In this document: in pieces, positions 8,453-18,500 of the stretch
Position numbering within the stretch: position 1 is the first letter of the stretch
How the letters are laid out: every line of letters starts with the position of its first letter
Assembly (NCBI GenBank): GCA_016213825.1
Contig: JACQZP010000030.1
Coordinates: 186,001 to 250,000, forward strand
DNA from: Acetobacterium woodii
Lineage (GTDB): Bacteria > Bacillota > Clostridia > Eubacteriales > Eubacteriaceae
DNA length: 64,000 bases
Direction: 5' to 3'
Translations under genes and position numbers: made by a program
The notes under the pieces: generated by a model
Databases searched by the model: none
What the model saw: the letters and a program-made list of their open reading frames with translations, nothing else
Told to the model about the DNA's origin: nothing

Positions 8453-8539
8453 CAACATAGATTTTGCTTGGAACGGTAAGTTTTCATGGAGAAGAATGAC
8501 ATAAGAAAGAAAAGTAAAATGAGATTTGTTATTATTTGA

Positions 8540-8568
8540 TTGCAAAAAAAATCGAAAAAGTGTAAAAT
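8540..8568 (+). promoter_or_regulatory. SigA-type promoter of the 667-aa ChW gene
   Basis: TTGCAA (8540-8545), 17-base spacer ending GTG, TAAAAT (8563-8568). The layout and extended -10 match the promoter at 4228. Confidence 0.7.
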
Positions 8569-8650
8569 TTGTAACAAACAGGTATATAAAATTTGCCGAT
8601 AAGCGGTCCATAAAAATTGACTACTTATAAAATATAAGGAGGATTTAAAT

Positions 8651-10654
8651 GTGAAGAAACTTAGTTTATCTATTTTATCAGCACTATTATTGTTGAGTGT
8701 CGCTTTTTCATCAAATGTTTTTGCTCAGGAAACAGAAACCAAGGCAGCTGATGCAATCGGCGTTACCTATCGAACCCAAATTGAAAATGAGGGCTGGGCC
8801 CAGGGATGGATAAAAGATGGTGATTTGTCTGGTTCTGAAGGAAAGGGCCTGCGTCTGGAAGGCATCGAAATTGAATTGACTGGAAATGTACCGGACGGTT
8901 TGGATATTCAATATCAAACCCATATTCAAAATAGCGGCTGGGCCCAAGGATGGGTTTCAAATGGTGACATGTCAGGGTCGGAAGGAAAAGGACTTCGCTT
9001 AGAAGCCATTGAGATTCGACTGACCGGAACCAATGCCTCAGATTACTCAGTAAAATATCGAACTCACATCGAAAATAATGGCTGGGCGCAGGGATGGGTT
9101 GCCGATGGCGCTTTATCGGGTTCAGAAGGAAAAGGTCTTCGTCTGGAAGCCATTGAAATAACGGTCGTCGAAACACCCGTAAAAATTGCTTATGACGACT
9201 ATCTTTCTGTTTTGGCACAAGTCAAAGAAGAAGATTATACCGTCGCCACCTGGACCGCTTATCAGAAAATTGTCGCTGCGAATGTGGTAACAAAAGCTGA
9301 TCTCGCCAATCGGATTACCGAGGCAAGTGTCGCCATTGAAAAGGCACAGGAAAATCTGATCAAAAAGGCTGATTTAGGTGTTTACAATGATACCTTGGAT
9401 AACGCAAAGGAAGCTGACTATACACCGGATTCCTGGAAAACCTATAAAGCCATTGTGGATGCCAATGTGGTAACCGAAGAAGATACACAGGCAAAAGTGG
9501 ATGCGGCAACGATTGCCATCATTAAAGCCCAGAGAAATTTGGTGAAATTGTCGGATATGACTGCTTATAATGCTGCTGTAGCAGCAGTCAAGGAAGAACA
9601 GGTAAAATCAGGATGGTCGACTTATAAAGCGGTGCTGGATGCCAATGTGGTAACAAACCTGAACACCCAGGTGCAGGTGGATGCAGCAACAGCTAAAATT
9701 CTGGAAGCACAGAAAAAACTAGTGCTCTATTCGGATTTAACAAATTTCAATAAAGCAATATCGATTTATGTTCAGTATGGCGCTGATGCTGCCAATGCGC
9801 CTTACACGATGGCGACCTGGAACGCCTATACTGCTAAATGCGAGACCTATGGCTCCTTGGTCGATGGGGTATGGGTATATGATATGATTACTAAAGACAC
9901 TGCTCAAGCCACAGTTGATGCAGCCACATCTGATATTGATGGCATGATTGCAAAACTTGTGAAAACCGCTGATCTTACTGCGTTTAATGCGGCAAAGAAC
10001 ATTACGATATGGGAGGGGCCTTATACCACCGCTTCATTCACGGCCTACGCCAATGATGTCCAAGTAAAAGCGATTACCAGCATACCGGCGGAAACGCTTA
10101 AAGGGTATTCACAGAACGTTGTGGATGGTTATACCAGTACCCTGATTGCTCTGCAAGCAGGAATTTTAGTGAAGGGTTCTGATTTAACGGCCTATAATGG
10201 GGCATTGAATGCTGTCAAACTGACCGATTATACATCGGCATCATGGACAACCTATCAAACAGTTGTCACTGCCAATGTAGTAACGCCAGATAATACTCAG
10301 GCGGCGGTGGATACGGCAACAGGAAAAATTGTGGCTGCGCAAAATAATCTTGTTTATACAGCTGCCTATGTCGTGGCGAATGGAAAGATTAACTCCGGTA
10401 CATTTGGAATTCAGAAGGTTGGCAGCAGCATTTTGACACGTGCCAATGATTTAATGACAGCAGCCGGTATCGATAAAAGCGATTATACGGTCACCTTTTC
10501 TCGGATTGACAGTGGCGCGGCGATGATTAATGCGACGACAGGAACAATTACATCAGTCGGAAGTGGCACTGCCACGGTAACATTTACCATCACCCCGATC
10601 GATGGTGGTGCAGCAACAACAACCGCAAATGTGGAAGTACTGATTAATTCATAG
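8651..10654 (+). CDS. Secreted ChW/FIVAR-repeat surface protein, 667 aa
   Basis: GTG start at 8651 behind GGAGGATTTAAAT, nearly the same ribosome-site sequence as the first ChW gene. Signal peptide at residues 1-25 (LSILSALLLLSVAFSSNVFA). Three ChW repeats at about 38-175 (YRTQIENEGWAQGWIKDG, GSEGKGLRLEGIEIEL). Six FIVAR-like three-helix repeats of about 60 residues at about 178-570, with the motif DLTAYN.AL..V...DYT..SWT.YQ.VV.ANVVT; repeats 4 and 5 carry insertions. The last 95 residues (from about 573) match the C terminus of the 1219-aa ChW protein. FIVAR modules occur in adhesins that bind glycans or matrix. No covalent anchor motif is seen, so wall association probably depends on ChW repeats. 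Confidence 0.85.
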   Translation: MKKLSLSILSALLLLSVAFSSNVFAQETETKAADAIGVTYRTQIENEGWAQGWIKDGDLSGSEGKGLRLEGIEIELTGNVPDGLDIQYQTHIQNSGWAQGWVSNGDMSGSEGKGLRLEAIEIRLTGTNASDYSVKYRTHIENNGWAQGWVADGALSGSEGKGLRLEAIEITVVETPVKIAYDDYLSVLAQVKEEDYTVATWTAYQKIVAANVVTKADLANRITEASVAIEKAQENLIKKADLGVYNDTLDNAKEADYTPDSWKTYKAIVDANVVTEEDTQAKVDAATIAIIKAQRNLVKLSDMTAYNAAVAAVKEEQVKSGWSTYKAVLDANVVTNLNTQVQVDAATAKILEAQKKLVLYSDLTNFNKAISIYVQYGADAANAPYTMATWNAYTAKCETYGSLVDGVWVYDMITKDTAQATVDAATSDIDGMIAKLVKTADLTAFNAAKNITIWEGPYTTASFTAYANDVQVKAITSIPAETLKGYSQNVVDGYTSTLIALQAGILVKGSDLTAYNGALNAVKLTDYTSASWTTYQTVVTANVVTPDNTQAAVDTATGKIVAAQNNLVYTAAYVVANGKINSGTFGIQKVGSSILTRANDLMTAAGIDKSDYTVTFSRIDSGAAMINATTGTITSVGSGTATVTFTITPIDGGAATTTANVEVLINS

Positions 10655-10686
10655 AACCGTTAGTTTGAAAAGTAACTATAATTTTG

Positions 10687-10748
10687 AAAGACTCTCCTTT
10701 TATAAGCAGATTAGTTGATGAATCTGTTTATTAAAGGAGAGTCTTTTA
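10687..10748 (+). terminator. Long-stem terminator after the 667-aa ChW gene
   Basis: AAAGACTCTCCTTTTATAAG pairs with TATTAAAGGAGAGTCTTT, continuing with CAGATT/AATCTG, and ends in TTTT. Confidence 0.8.
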
Positions 10749-10847
10749 TGTAGTTGGGTTGGTGTTTAAAATGATAACCTTTTTAGCACAGTTGGCACAG
10801 TATTCATGTTAAGTTTAGATAAAAAAGGTCGACAATATAAGTAGCTA

Positions 10848-10877
10848 TTGACATGAGCCAGTTTTCTGCTTTATGAT
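10848..10877 (+). promoter_or_regulatory. Promoter of the 1458-aa ChW gene
   Basis: TTGACA (10848-10853), 18-base spacer, TATGAT (10872-10877). This consensus -35 differs from the TTGNAA of the other ChW promoters. Confidence 0.6.
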
Positions 10878-10940
10878 AAAATATAGAAAATAGTTCGTTC
10901 GTTTTGAATAAAATGAGTATTGAGATAAAGGGAGAAGTAA

Positions 10941-13900
10941 ATGAAAAGAATATGTTTAAACATAATTGCGATCTTTTTTTTGTTGATGTTTTTTTCACCG
11001 GCAGTCTTTGCTGCCACCAATGATGATGAAGCTTTAGCAAATAAATCAGCAACATCGATTGGTGTTAATGCAACCGATGAGATTGGGGTAACCTATCGAA
11101 CGCATATACAAAACGACGGTTGGGAAACACGTTGGGCAACGGATGGAACCATTTCGGGAACCTATGGTCGTAGCCTGAGACTGGAAGGGATTCAGATTCA
11201 GCTAACCGGCAACGTTCCGGATGGGGCCAGAATTGAATATCGAACCCATGTCGAAAACGAAGGTTGGGAGGCAAACTGGCGTTATTCTGGTGGCGTATCA
11301 GGATCAGAGGGAAAAGGCCAGCGCCTCGAGGGTATTCAGATTCGTTTGGTCAACATGCCGGGGTATTCAGTTGAGTACCGGACCCACGTGCAGAATGTCG
11401 GCTGGGAGAAAACCTGGTCCGCTGACGAGGATGTATCAGGTACCTATGGCCAGAGTCTGCGCCTGGAAGGGATTCAGATCCGAATTGTTAAAAGTGGTGC
11501 GGATCTTACCGAATATAACAAAATATTAACGACCATTGAAAATACGGAAGCGGGTCAATACACGGTTTATTCATGGGAAAAATTAAAAACAGCTCTGGAA
11601 ACAAACATTGTGAGCGTACAGAACAGTCAGGATGAAGTGGACACGGCAACAGCTGCCATTGAAGCGGCATACAATGAGTTAGAGTCCCTGGCAGATGCCG
11701 TAATTTATAGTAAGGCTGGAACTTATGGTCTCTCTGGAAGTACTACGGTAATAAATCAGGATGTGATTGTTCAGGCTGATGGTGTGATTCTTCAGAATAT
11801 GCAGATAAAGGGGAACCTGATTATTTCAGAAGCAGTTAAAGATGGTGCCGTTACTTTGAACAACGTAACTGTTGAGGGAAAAACCTATGTACGTGGCGGT
11901 GGCGAGAATAGTATCCATATTAATGGCGGCGACTATAATACGGTTACGGTTCAAAGTACTTATAATGGAAAAATACGGATTGTCGCAACGAATGCGGCAG
12001 GTCTGGATATTGTTGTAGCGGATGATGTTTCCAGTGATGAGATTATCTTAGAAGGTACCTTTGATACGGTGCTGGTTGACGCACCAAAGGTAAAGATTAC
12101 CTCGCTGGGTACGACGGTTATTAAAAAAATGACGGTTAGCGAAGACGGTGCCGGCAGTACGTTAACCCTCGAAACAGGATCCAGATTGGATTATGTAGTA
12201 TTGGATGGGAAAGCGGATATTAAAGGCAAGGGACGTGTTGTCTCGGCGTATGTGAACGCCGACAGTGTTACCTATGAGCTTGAACCTGAAAGCCTAACGG
12301 TTTCTTCGAAGGTTAAAATTCAGCCAAAAGCACCGGACCCGATTTTGGTGACGAGTATTAATGTCACCAGTGCGAACAATGTCACCACAGTGGCTAAAGG
12401 CAGTAAATTACAGATGACTGCGACCGTTAAACCAACAGAGGCATCAAATCCCAAAATTACCTGGTCGGTTACGAATGGATCAGGAGCGGCCAGTATCAGT
12501 AGCACCGGTCTACTCACTGCCGAGACCACCGGGATTATAACCGTAAAAGCGACAGCGACTGATGGGTCAGGTAAGGTTGGCGAAAAAATGATGACGGTTA
12601 ATACCCAGGCAGATCCTGAATTGACAACTGTTACAACGATCGAGCAAGGTAAACTTAATCCGGATGTTATCATCAAACTTGCATATGATACCTTTACAAC
12701 TGACGCTGCTTTAGTCACGAACTGGACTGGTAATTTTGGAACGACGGAATTAACAATCGGTTCCGTAACCAGAGACAGCACGACCCAAGTTACTGTTCAT
12801 TTAACTGGAACAGCCAAGCGGGGCGATATAAAAATCCAGGCGAAAGCGAGTGCTCTTAGCCGAGGAGTGGCGAGTAATGAAATGCCACTCACAGTTCCGG
12901 GGATAACGGTTACTGGTGTCAGCATCACTGGAAATGCCATTGTTGGATCGACCCTAACGGCGGTGACAACACCTGCCGAGGCAACCGTGTCATACAAATG
13001 GCAACGAGCGGATACCGTTGGTGGCACATACACGGATATTACTGGTGCAACAGCCGATACGTATAAGCCAGTTATTTCTGATGAAGGCAAGTTTATCAAG
13101 GTCACGGTAACGGGAACCGGGAAATATTCAGAAACGGTAATCAGTACCGCCACCAGTGCAGTAGCGGGGGTTACCATTACCGCGGCTAATGATGGAAGTA
13201 TTGTTGAAGGGGCTGAAAACAACGAAGTACTGACAGTAACTGCAACGAACGATACCTTTGTCCAATCAAAAATTGATACAACCAATATCACAATGACTGG
13301 TTTACCAGAAGGCATTACCGTCGGTAGTGTTGGGTATATCGACTCAACACATATCACCATTACGCTTTCTGGAAATTCCACAAAAGACTATGATGAAAAT
13401 ATAGTGGCAACGGTTCAGGTTGCCGCAGCGTCCTTTACAAATGGTGGAGTTGCCAAAAATGCGTCAGTAACCTTTATTGCAGTAAAAGAAAGTGCTCTGG
13501 TTACACCGACAGCTGGAGTGGTTGATGACGCAAATAACACCTTTGGCTGGACATATAATGCAACTCAAAAAAATGCAACCGATTATGAATACAGCGTTGA
13601 TGGTGGAACGACTTGGACGATCTGTACGGCCAATCCACAGACGGGTATATCTGGAGCATACGCGGCCGGAAAAGTACAGGTTCGGGCAAAAGCAACGCTG
13701 CGCCAACCAGCTAGTGCAGCTCTGGAATCAACAGCTCCATTTACTTTGCCCACAGCATCAATCACGGTGACGACGAGTGCTCCGATCACTGAAAGTGCAG
13801 AGTCTGGTAAAGTACTCAATGTTACATTGAGTAATGATACCCTCATCCAAGCGCAGGTGATTCCAGCTAATGTAACGCTGACTGGATCGCCAACAGGTGT

Positions 13901-15317
13901 AACGATCGGCGGGGTGAGTTATGTGGATGCAACACACCTGAATATTACCCTTTCAGGTAACGCAACGGGTGATTATGATGCTGATATAAATGTAGCAGTG
14001 TCAGTTGGTGCGGCCGCTTTGGCCCGAGGAACAAAACTGGATACAACGGTTACCTTTACTGCAACGGTTGAACCGGCATTGACGCCACCAACTTCGCTAA
14101 TCGTTGATGATGCGAATAATTGGTTTAACTGGACAAATAATCTAAGTCAGACAAGTCCTACTGATTATGAATACAGTCTGGACAGTGGGGCGACATGGAA
14201 AACCTGTGATGCAAAACCCCAAACTGGGATTGTGGGAGCATACGCAACCGGAACAGTTCATCTGCGAACCAAGGCAACCGTGAAATACCCTGCTAGCGCT
14301 GCAATTGTTTCAGGTTCAGCATTTACCCCAACAGCAGCGTCTGGATTAACATTGTCGGTAGCGGCAAAGAGTACCCCTGAGAGCGGTAAGGTTAATCTGA
14401 CAATTGCCCAAGCAGCACAAAGCGGGACATTTAAAATATATTATCGGGCGGTATCGACTGATCCGTCAACGCCAAACATCGGTGATTTGATTACACCGGC
14501 ACAGTGGATTGAAAATATAAATGGAACAGCAGCATTTGAGATATCGGCGATTGATGGAAAATATGTTGAGGCCGTAGAAGTGACAATAGCCGATAACCGA
14601 ATTACCAAATGGGGTAAAACTGGGCCGACAGAAGATAGTTACATTCCGCCAGCGCCAGCATATACGATCGATTATGCGAATGAAAGAACTGTTCAAAATA
14701 TTCCGAACACAGTTGAATATGATGATAATAATAGCTTTTCATCACCTTCCCTTGGAACGGGTGCTCCAATAACGTTAGTGCCAGGCACCGTAACTTATTT
14801 TAGAGTCAAAGCAATTGGGCTTGATCCAGTGGGACTGATCCAAACATTGACCGCGCCGGCAAGATTAAATGCACCCACTAGCAATGTTACCTATAGCGTT
14901 GCTGCAAAAACGGTGACCGGCTTAGGTTCAACTTATGAATACAGTATTAGTGGCGGTTCGTACACAACAACAGCCGCCAGCGTCAGTTTTTCTGCAGGTG
15001 CGATAACAGTTCGAACAAAGGCCACAGCATCAGCATTTGCTTCGTCGCCGGAGACAATTGGTACAATTGCAGCACCAGCAAGTGCCCCGATTGTTACCTT
15101 GGATAAGAATATTATAGCAACAGCAAAGTTTATGATGGGTGGGTCGCAGGTAACAACGGAACAAGGTCTGGAATACAGTATCAACGGAACCGATTATATC
15201 CCAATTCCCACGAATTTTACAATTGATGCAGCTAATGCTGCGAATGCAACTGTTTTGGTACGAACTGCGGCTACCGAATCTGCCCTGGCAAGCGTAGCTA
15301 CAGGTGACCTTAATTAA
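10941..15317 (+). CDS. Secreted ChW surface protein with beta-helix and Ig-like repeats, 1458 aa
   Basis: Signal peptide at residues 1-25 (LNIIAIFFLLMFFSPAVFA). Three ChW repeats at about 48-190 (YRTHIQNDGWETRWATDG, SGTYGRSLRLEGIQI). One FIVAR-like repeat at about 192-250. A beta-helix-like stretch at about 253-455 (VIVQADGVILQNMQIKGNL, ITSLGTTVIKKMTV). A Big_2 Ig domain at about 465-555 (ATVKPTEASNPKITWSV). An Ig-like domain at about 655-740 (SYKWQRADTVGGTYTDITGA). Two tandem units of about 200 residues at about 745-1130 (GITVGSVGYIDSTHITITLSGN and its copy), then further repeats to the end. It is large, secreted and probably adhesive, and has no anchor motif other than ChW. Start: ATG 10941 after GGGAGAAGTAA. 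Confidence 0.85.
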   Translation: MKRICLNIIAIFFLLMFFSPAVFAATNDDEALANKSATSIGVNATDEIGVTYRTHIQNDGWETRWATDGTISGTYGRSLRLEGIQIQLTGNVPDGARIEYRTHVENEGWEANWRYSGGVSGSEGKGQRLEGIQIRLVNMPGYSVEYRTHVQNVGWEKTWSADEDVSGTYGQSLRLEGIQIRIVKSGADLTEYNKILTTIENTEAGQYTVYSWEKLKTALETNIVSVQNSQDEVDTATAAIEAAYNELESLADAVIYSKAGTYGLSGSTTVINQDVIVQADGVILQNMQIKGNLIISEAVKDGAVTLNNVTVEGKTYVRGGGENSIHINGGDYNTVTVQSTYNGKIRIVATNAAGLDIVVADDVSSDEIILEGTFDTVLVDAPKVKITSLGTTVIKKMTVSEDGAGSTLTLETGSRLDYVVLDGKADIKGKGRVVSAYVNADSVTYELEPESLTVSSKVKIQPKAPDPILVTSINVTSANNVTTVAKGSKLQMTATVKPTEASNPKITWSVTNGSGAASISSTGLLTAETTGIITVKATATDGSGKVGEKMMTVNTQADPELTTVTTIEQGKLNPDVIIKLAYDTFTTDAALVTNWTGNFGTTELTIGSVTRDSTTQVTVHLTGTAKRGDIKIQAKASALSRGVASNEMPLTVPGITVTGVSITGNAIVGSTLTAVTTPAEATVSYKWQRADTVGGTYTDITGATADTYKPVISDEGKFIKVTVTGTGKYSETVISTATSAVAGVTITAANDGSIVEGAENNEVLTVTATNDTFVQSKIDTTNITMTGLPEGITVGSVGYIDSTHITITLSGNSTKDYDENIVATVQVAAASFTNGGVAKNASVTFIAVKESALVTPTAGVVDDANNTFGWTYNATQKNATDYEYSVDGGTTWTICTANPQTGISGAYAAGKVQVRAKATLRQPASAALESTAPFTLPTASITVTTSAPITESAESGKVLNVTLSNDTLIQAQVIPANVTLTGSPTGVTIGGVSYVDATHLNITLSGNATGDYDADINVAVSVGAAALARGTKLDTTVTFTATVEPALTPPTSLIVDDANNWFNWTNNLSQTSPTDYEYSLDSGATWKTCDAKPQTGIVGAYATGTVHLRTKATVKYPASAAIVSGSAFTPTAASGLTLSVAAKSTPESGKVNLTIAQAAQSGTFKIYYRAVSTDPSTPNIGDLITPAQWIENINGTAAFEISAIDGKYVEAVEVTIADNRITKWGKTGPTEDSYIPPAPAYTIDYANERTVQNIPNTVEYDDNNSFSSPSLGTGAPITLVPGTVTYFRVKAIGLDPVGLIQTLTAPARLNAPTSNVTYSVAAKTVTGLGSTYEYSISGGSYTTTAASVSFSAGAITVRTKATASAFASSPETIGTIAAPASAPIVTLDKNIIATAKFMMGGSQVTTEQGLEYSINGTDYIPIPTNFTIDAANAANATVLVRTAATESALASVATGDLN

Positions 15318-15340
15318 TCAAAATAATATTTAATTTTTGC

Positions 15341-15373
15341 AAAAGAAGCTCTTTAAGGGCTTCTTTTGTTTTT
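15341..15373 (+). terminator. Terminator after the 1458-aa ChW gene
   Basis: AAAAGAAGCTC/GGGCTTCTTTT hairpin followed by GTTTTT. Confidence 0.75.
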
Positions 15374-15438
15374 GAGCCTTAAAATAACAGACGATTTTGG
15401 ATATTTAAAAATTAAAAACTTCCTAACTGGTGAATCTC

Positions 15439-15467
15439 TTGAAAAAACCTAAATAAACGTGTAAAAT
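15439..15467 (+). promoter_or_regulatory. SigA-type promoter of the 1219-aa ChW gene
   Basis: TTGAAA (15439-15444), 17-base spacer ending CGTG, TAAAAT (15462-15467). It shares GTGTAAAAT with the promoter at 8540. Confidence 0.65.
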
Positions 15468-15539
15468 AGTCGATATACTAACTAGACAAAATACAATCAA
15501 TTGAGCGGTATGACGAAGATAAAATAAAGGAGAACGAAA

Positions 15540-18500
15540 GTGAAAAATGGAAGGAATTCAATTATGAAAAAATCGGTTGCAACGGCAATGATGGCGGTTT
15601 TTTTGTTTTCGATAGCATTGCCATCGAGTGCCTTTGCACAAGATGAAATGACCACTACAGCGACAGTAGGTGTGGAATATAAAACACATATTCAGGACAA
15701 GGGGTGGGAATCTGTTTGGAAAACAAATGGAGAAATTTCAGGAACAGTGGGTGAAGGAAAACGGCTGGAAGCACTGGAAGTTCAATTAACAGGGGATTTT
15801 CCAAGTAGCGCTACAATCGAAACCTATGTTCATGTTCAAAACCGCGGAAATCTGGGACCTTTTGCCATGGGTAGCGATGCTGGGACCGAAGGTGCGGGGT
15901 TGCGGCTGGAAAGTATCCGACTGGTACTTAACAATATGTCAGGCTATATTTTAAAATATAATGTTCAAGTGCAAAACAAAGGCTGGCTAAGAAATGAAAC
16001 AGACGATTCAACCTGGTTTCAAAGCGGCGAAACGGCCGGGACTGCTGGCGAAGGGCTTCGCCTTGAAGGCATTAGAATAAAGTTAGTACAGGTAAATTCG
16101 GCTTATGAAGCCTATCTTGCGGCATTGGCGGCTGTTAGTGAAGACGATTATACCGTTGCCTCATGGGACACCTATCAGAATGTTGTGAATGCCAATACCG
16201 TTAAAACAACAGATTCAACAACAACCATTAACAGGGCAACAGCGGCAATCCAGGCGGCTCAGAAAAACCTGGTAAAAGGTAAAAATTTAACTGCCTATAA
16301 AGCTGCTTTGGCAGCAGTTAGTGAAGCGGAATACATTCAAGATACCTGGGATACATACATGGAAGTCGTTAACGCAAATGTAGTGACTCAGGCGAACACT
16401 CAAATCGAAATAAATGAAGCCACAAATAACATCTTATTAGCTCAAAAGCAACTTCAAAAAAAGGTAGACCTGACAAAGTATCGTCAGGCGGTTGATTCGG
16501 TCAGAGCAGCGGATTATGCATCAGATTCTTGGATAGCTTATCAAAAAATATTGGCAGCTTATCAAATGACAGAAAACAACTCTCAGGAAGAAGTGGATAA
16601 TGCAACAACTAAGATTGTTGAAGCACAGAAAAAAATGGCGCGAAAGTTTGATTTTACCGCATATAAGACACTTTTGGCAGCCGTCAAGGAAGATGACTAT
16701 ACGACCATTTCCTGGACAGCCTACCAGAAAATTGTCGATGCTAACTACATTGATACCGAACATCTCAGTGAAGATGCCACCCAAACAGCCGTAGAAAAGG
16801 CGATCAAAGCAATCGAAGCGGCACAGAAATTACTGGTTAAAGCCGGCGATTTAACCGTCTATGAAGCGGTGGTTGAAGCGGCTCAAAAAGATGATTATAT
16901 GGCAAAATCCTGGACAACGTATCAAAAAGTCCTGGATTCCAATAAAATGACGAAGAACAACACCCAGGCTGAAATTGATGCGGCAGTCGTAAAAATCATG
17001 GCTGCGCAGAAGAAATTACTGCCAGCTGGAGACTTGGCTGAATATGAAGCAACCTTAGCAAAAGTTGATGAAGCTGATTACACATCAAAATCATGGGAAG
17101 CCTACCAGAAAATTGTGAAATTAAATGCCGTAACTGCTGGCAGCGGTCAAGATGCGATCAACACGGCTGTTGAAAAGATCACAATAGCGCAGACGGCCTT
17201 GATAAAAAAAGGCGATCTGACAGAATATCAGATCTTATTAAGTTCAAAAACAGAAGAAAACTATACTACAGCATCGTGGGCGGCTTATCAAAAAGTGGTC
17301 AAAGCGAATGTAATGACAACCGACAACTCAAAGGATGAAATCAATGCCGCCATTAAGAAAATCGAAGCAGCCCAGGCCAACTTAGCTGCAAAAGGTCAGA
17401 TTGGTGTTTATAATGATTTAGTAAATTCGTTCAAAGAAGAATTATATACCTCAGCATCTTGGGCAACCTTTAAAAAAGTATTGGATGCCAATGAAATGAG
17501 CACGGACAACAATGACACAGAGATCAAAGCAGCTGCCAGTAAAATTAAAGCTGCGGCCAGCAAGCTAGTGTTTAAAGTGACTGCTGATGATTATGCTGCT
17601 TACGAAAAAATATTCAATGAAAAAAATGAAGATATCTATACTGTTGCAAGTTGGACTATTTATAAAAAAGTCTTAATGTCCAATATTATGACAAGAGATA
17701 GTTCCAAGGTTCAGGTTGAAGCGGCAGTAAATAAAATTAGAGCCGCGCAGTTCAATCTGGTTATAAAGGGTGACCTCACAGCCTATAACGCTGCCTTAAA
17801 TACCTATAAAGATAAAGAGGCGGAATCTACCACCACATCATGGACAGCCTATCAAAAGGTTGTCACGACCAATGTCATGACCTCTGAAAACAGTAAATCT
17901 CAGATTGAACTGGCTACCGCAAAAATTGTTGCAGCAGGTAATAATTTGGTAAAAGGTACCGATCTGAAGTACTATAAAGAGCTTCTGGGATTAGTTAAAG
18001 AGGCTGATTACACACCTGCATCATGGGCAGTTTATATGAATGTTGTCTTACAGAATCAGGTGTCAAAAGATAATACCTTTGATCAGGTAACAACGGCCAT
18101 GAACAATATTCGGACAGCTCAGTCAAAATTGGTCAACGCCGGTGACTTAACGGCATTCCTGGATTGCTTGAAATTATATCAGGAAAATAAAGTTGCGAAT
18201 GATGCCTATAAAGCAAATGCAACAACTGAATCATGGAATGCATATGCAAATCTTGTCGAAAGTGTTGCAAGTTTTGACAAGACCAAAAATTATGAATGGA
18301 TTGCAGCAGGGACAAAAGCCGGAGACATTACCAGTGCATCGGCAGCTGATAAAATTAAGAGTACCACCAGTGCAATCAACGCTGCCAAGTTAAAAATTAC
18401 CTTAACGGGAGATATTGGCATCGCTTATGCAGAATATGTCAAAGTTGCGAATTTAGATGCTGGTATGAGTAAAGAGAATTATACGGTTGATTCGTACACG

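Noticed and set aside
12320-13381. Two long minus-strand frames (153 and 194 codons) inside the 1458-aa ChW gene
   Set aside because: The Val/Thr-rich coding strand gives stop-poor complements. The plus frame has a signal peptide, ribosome site and known domains.
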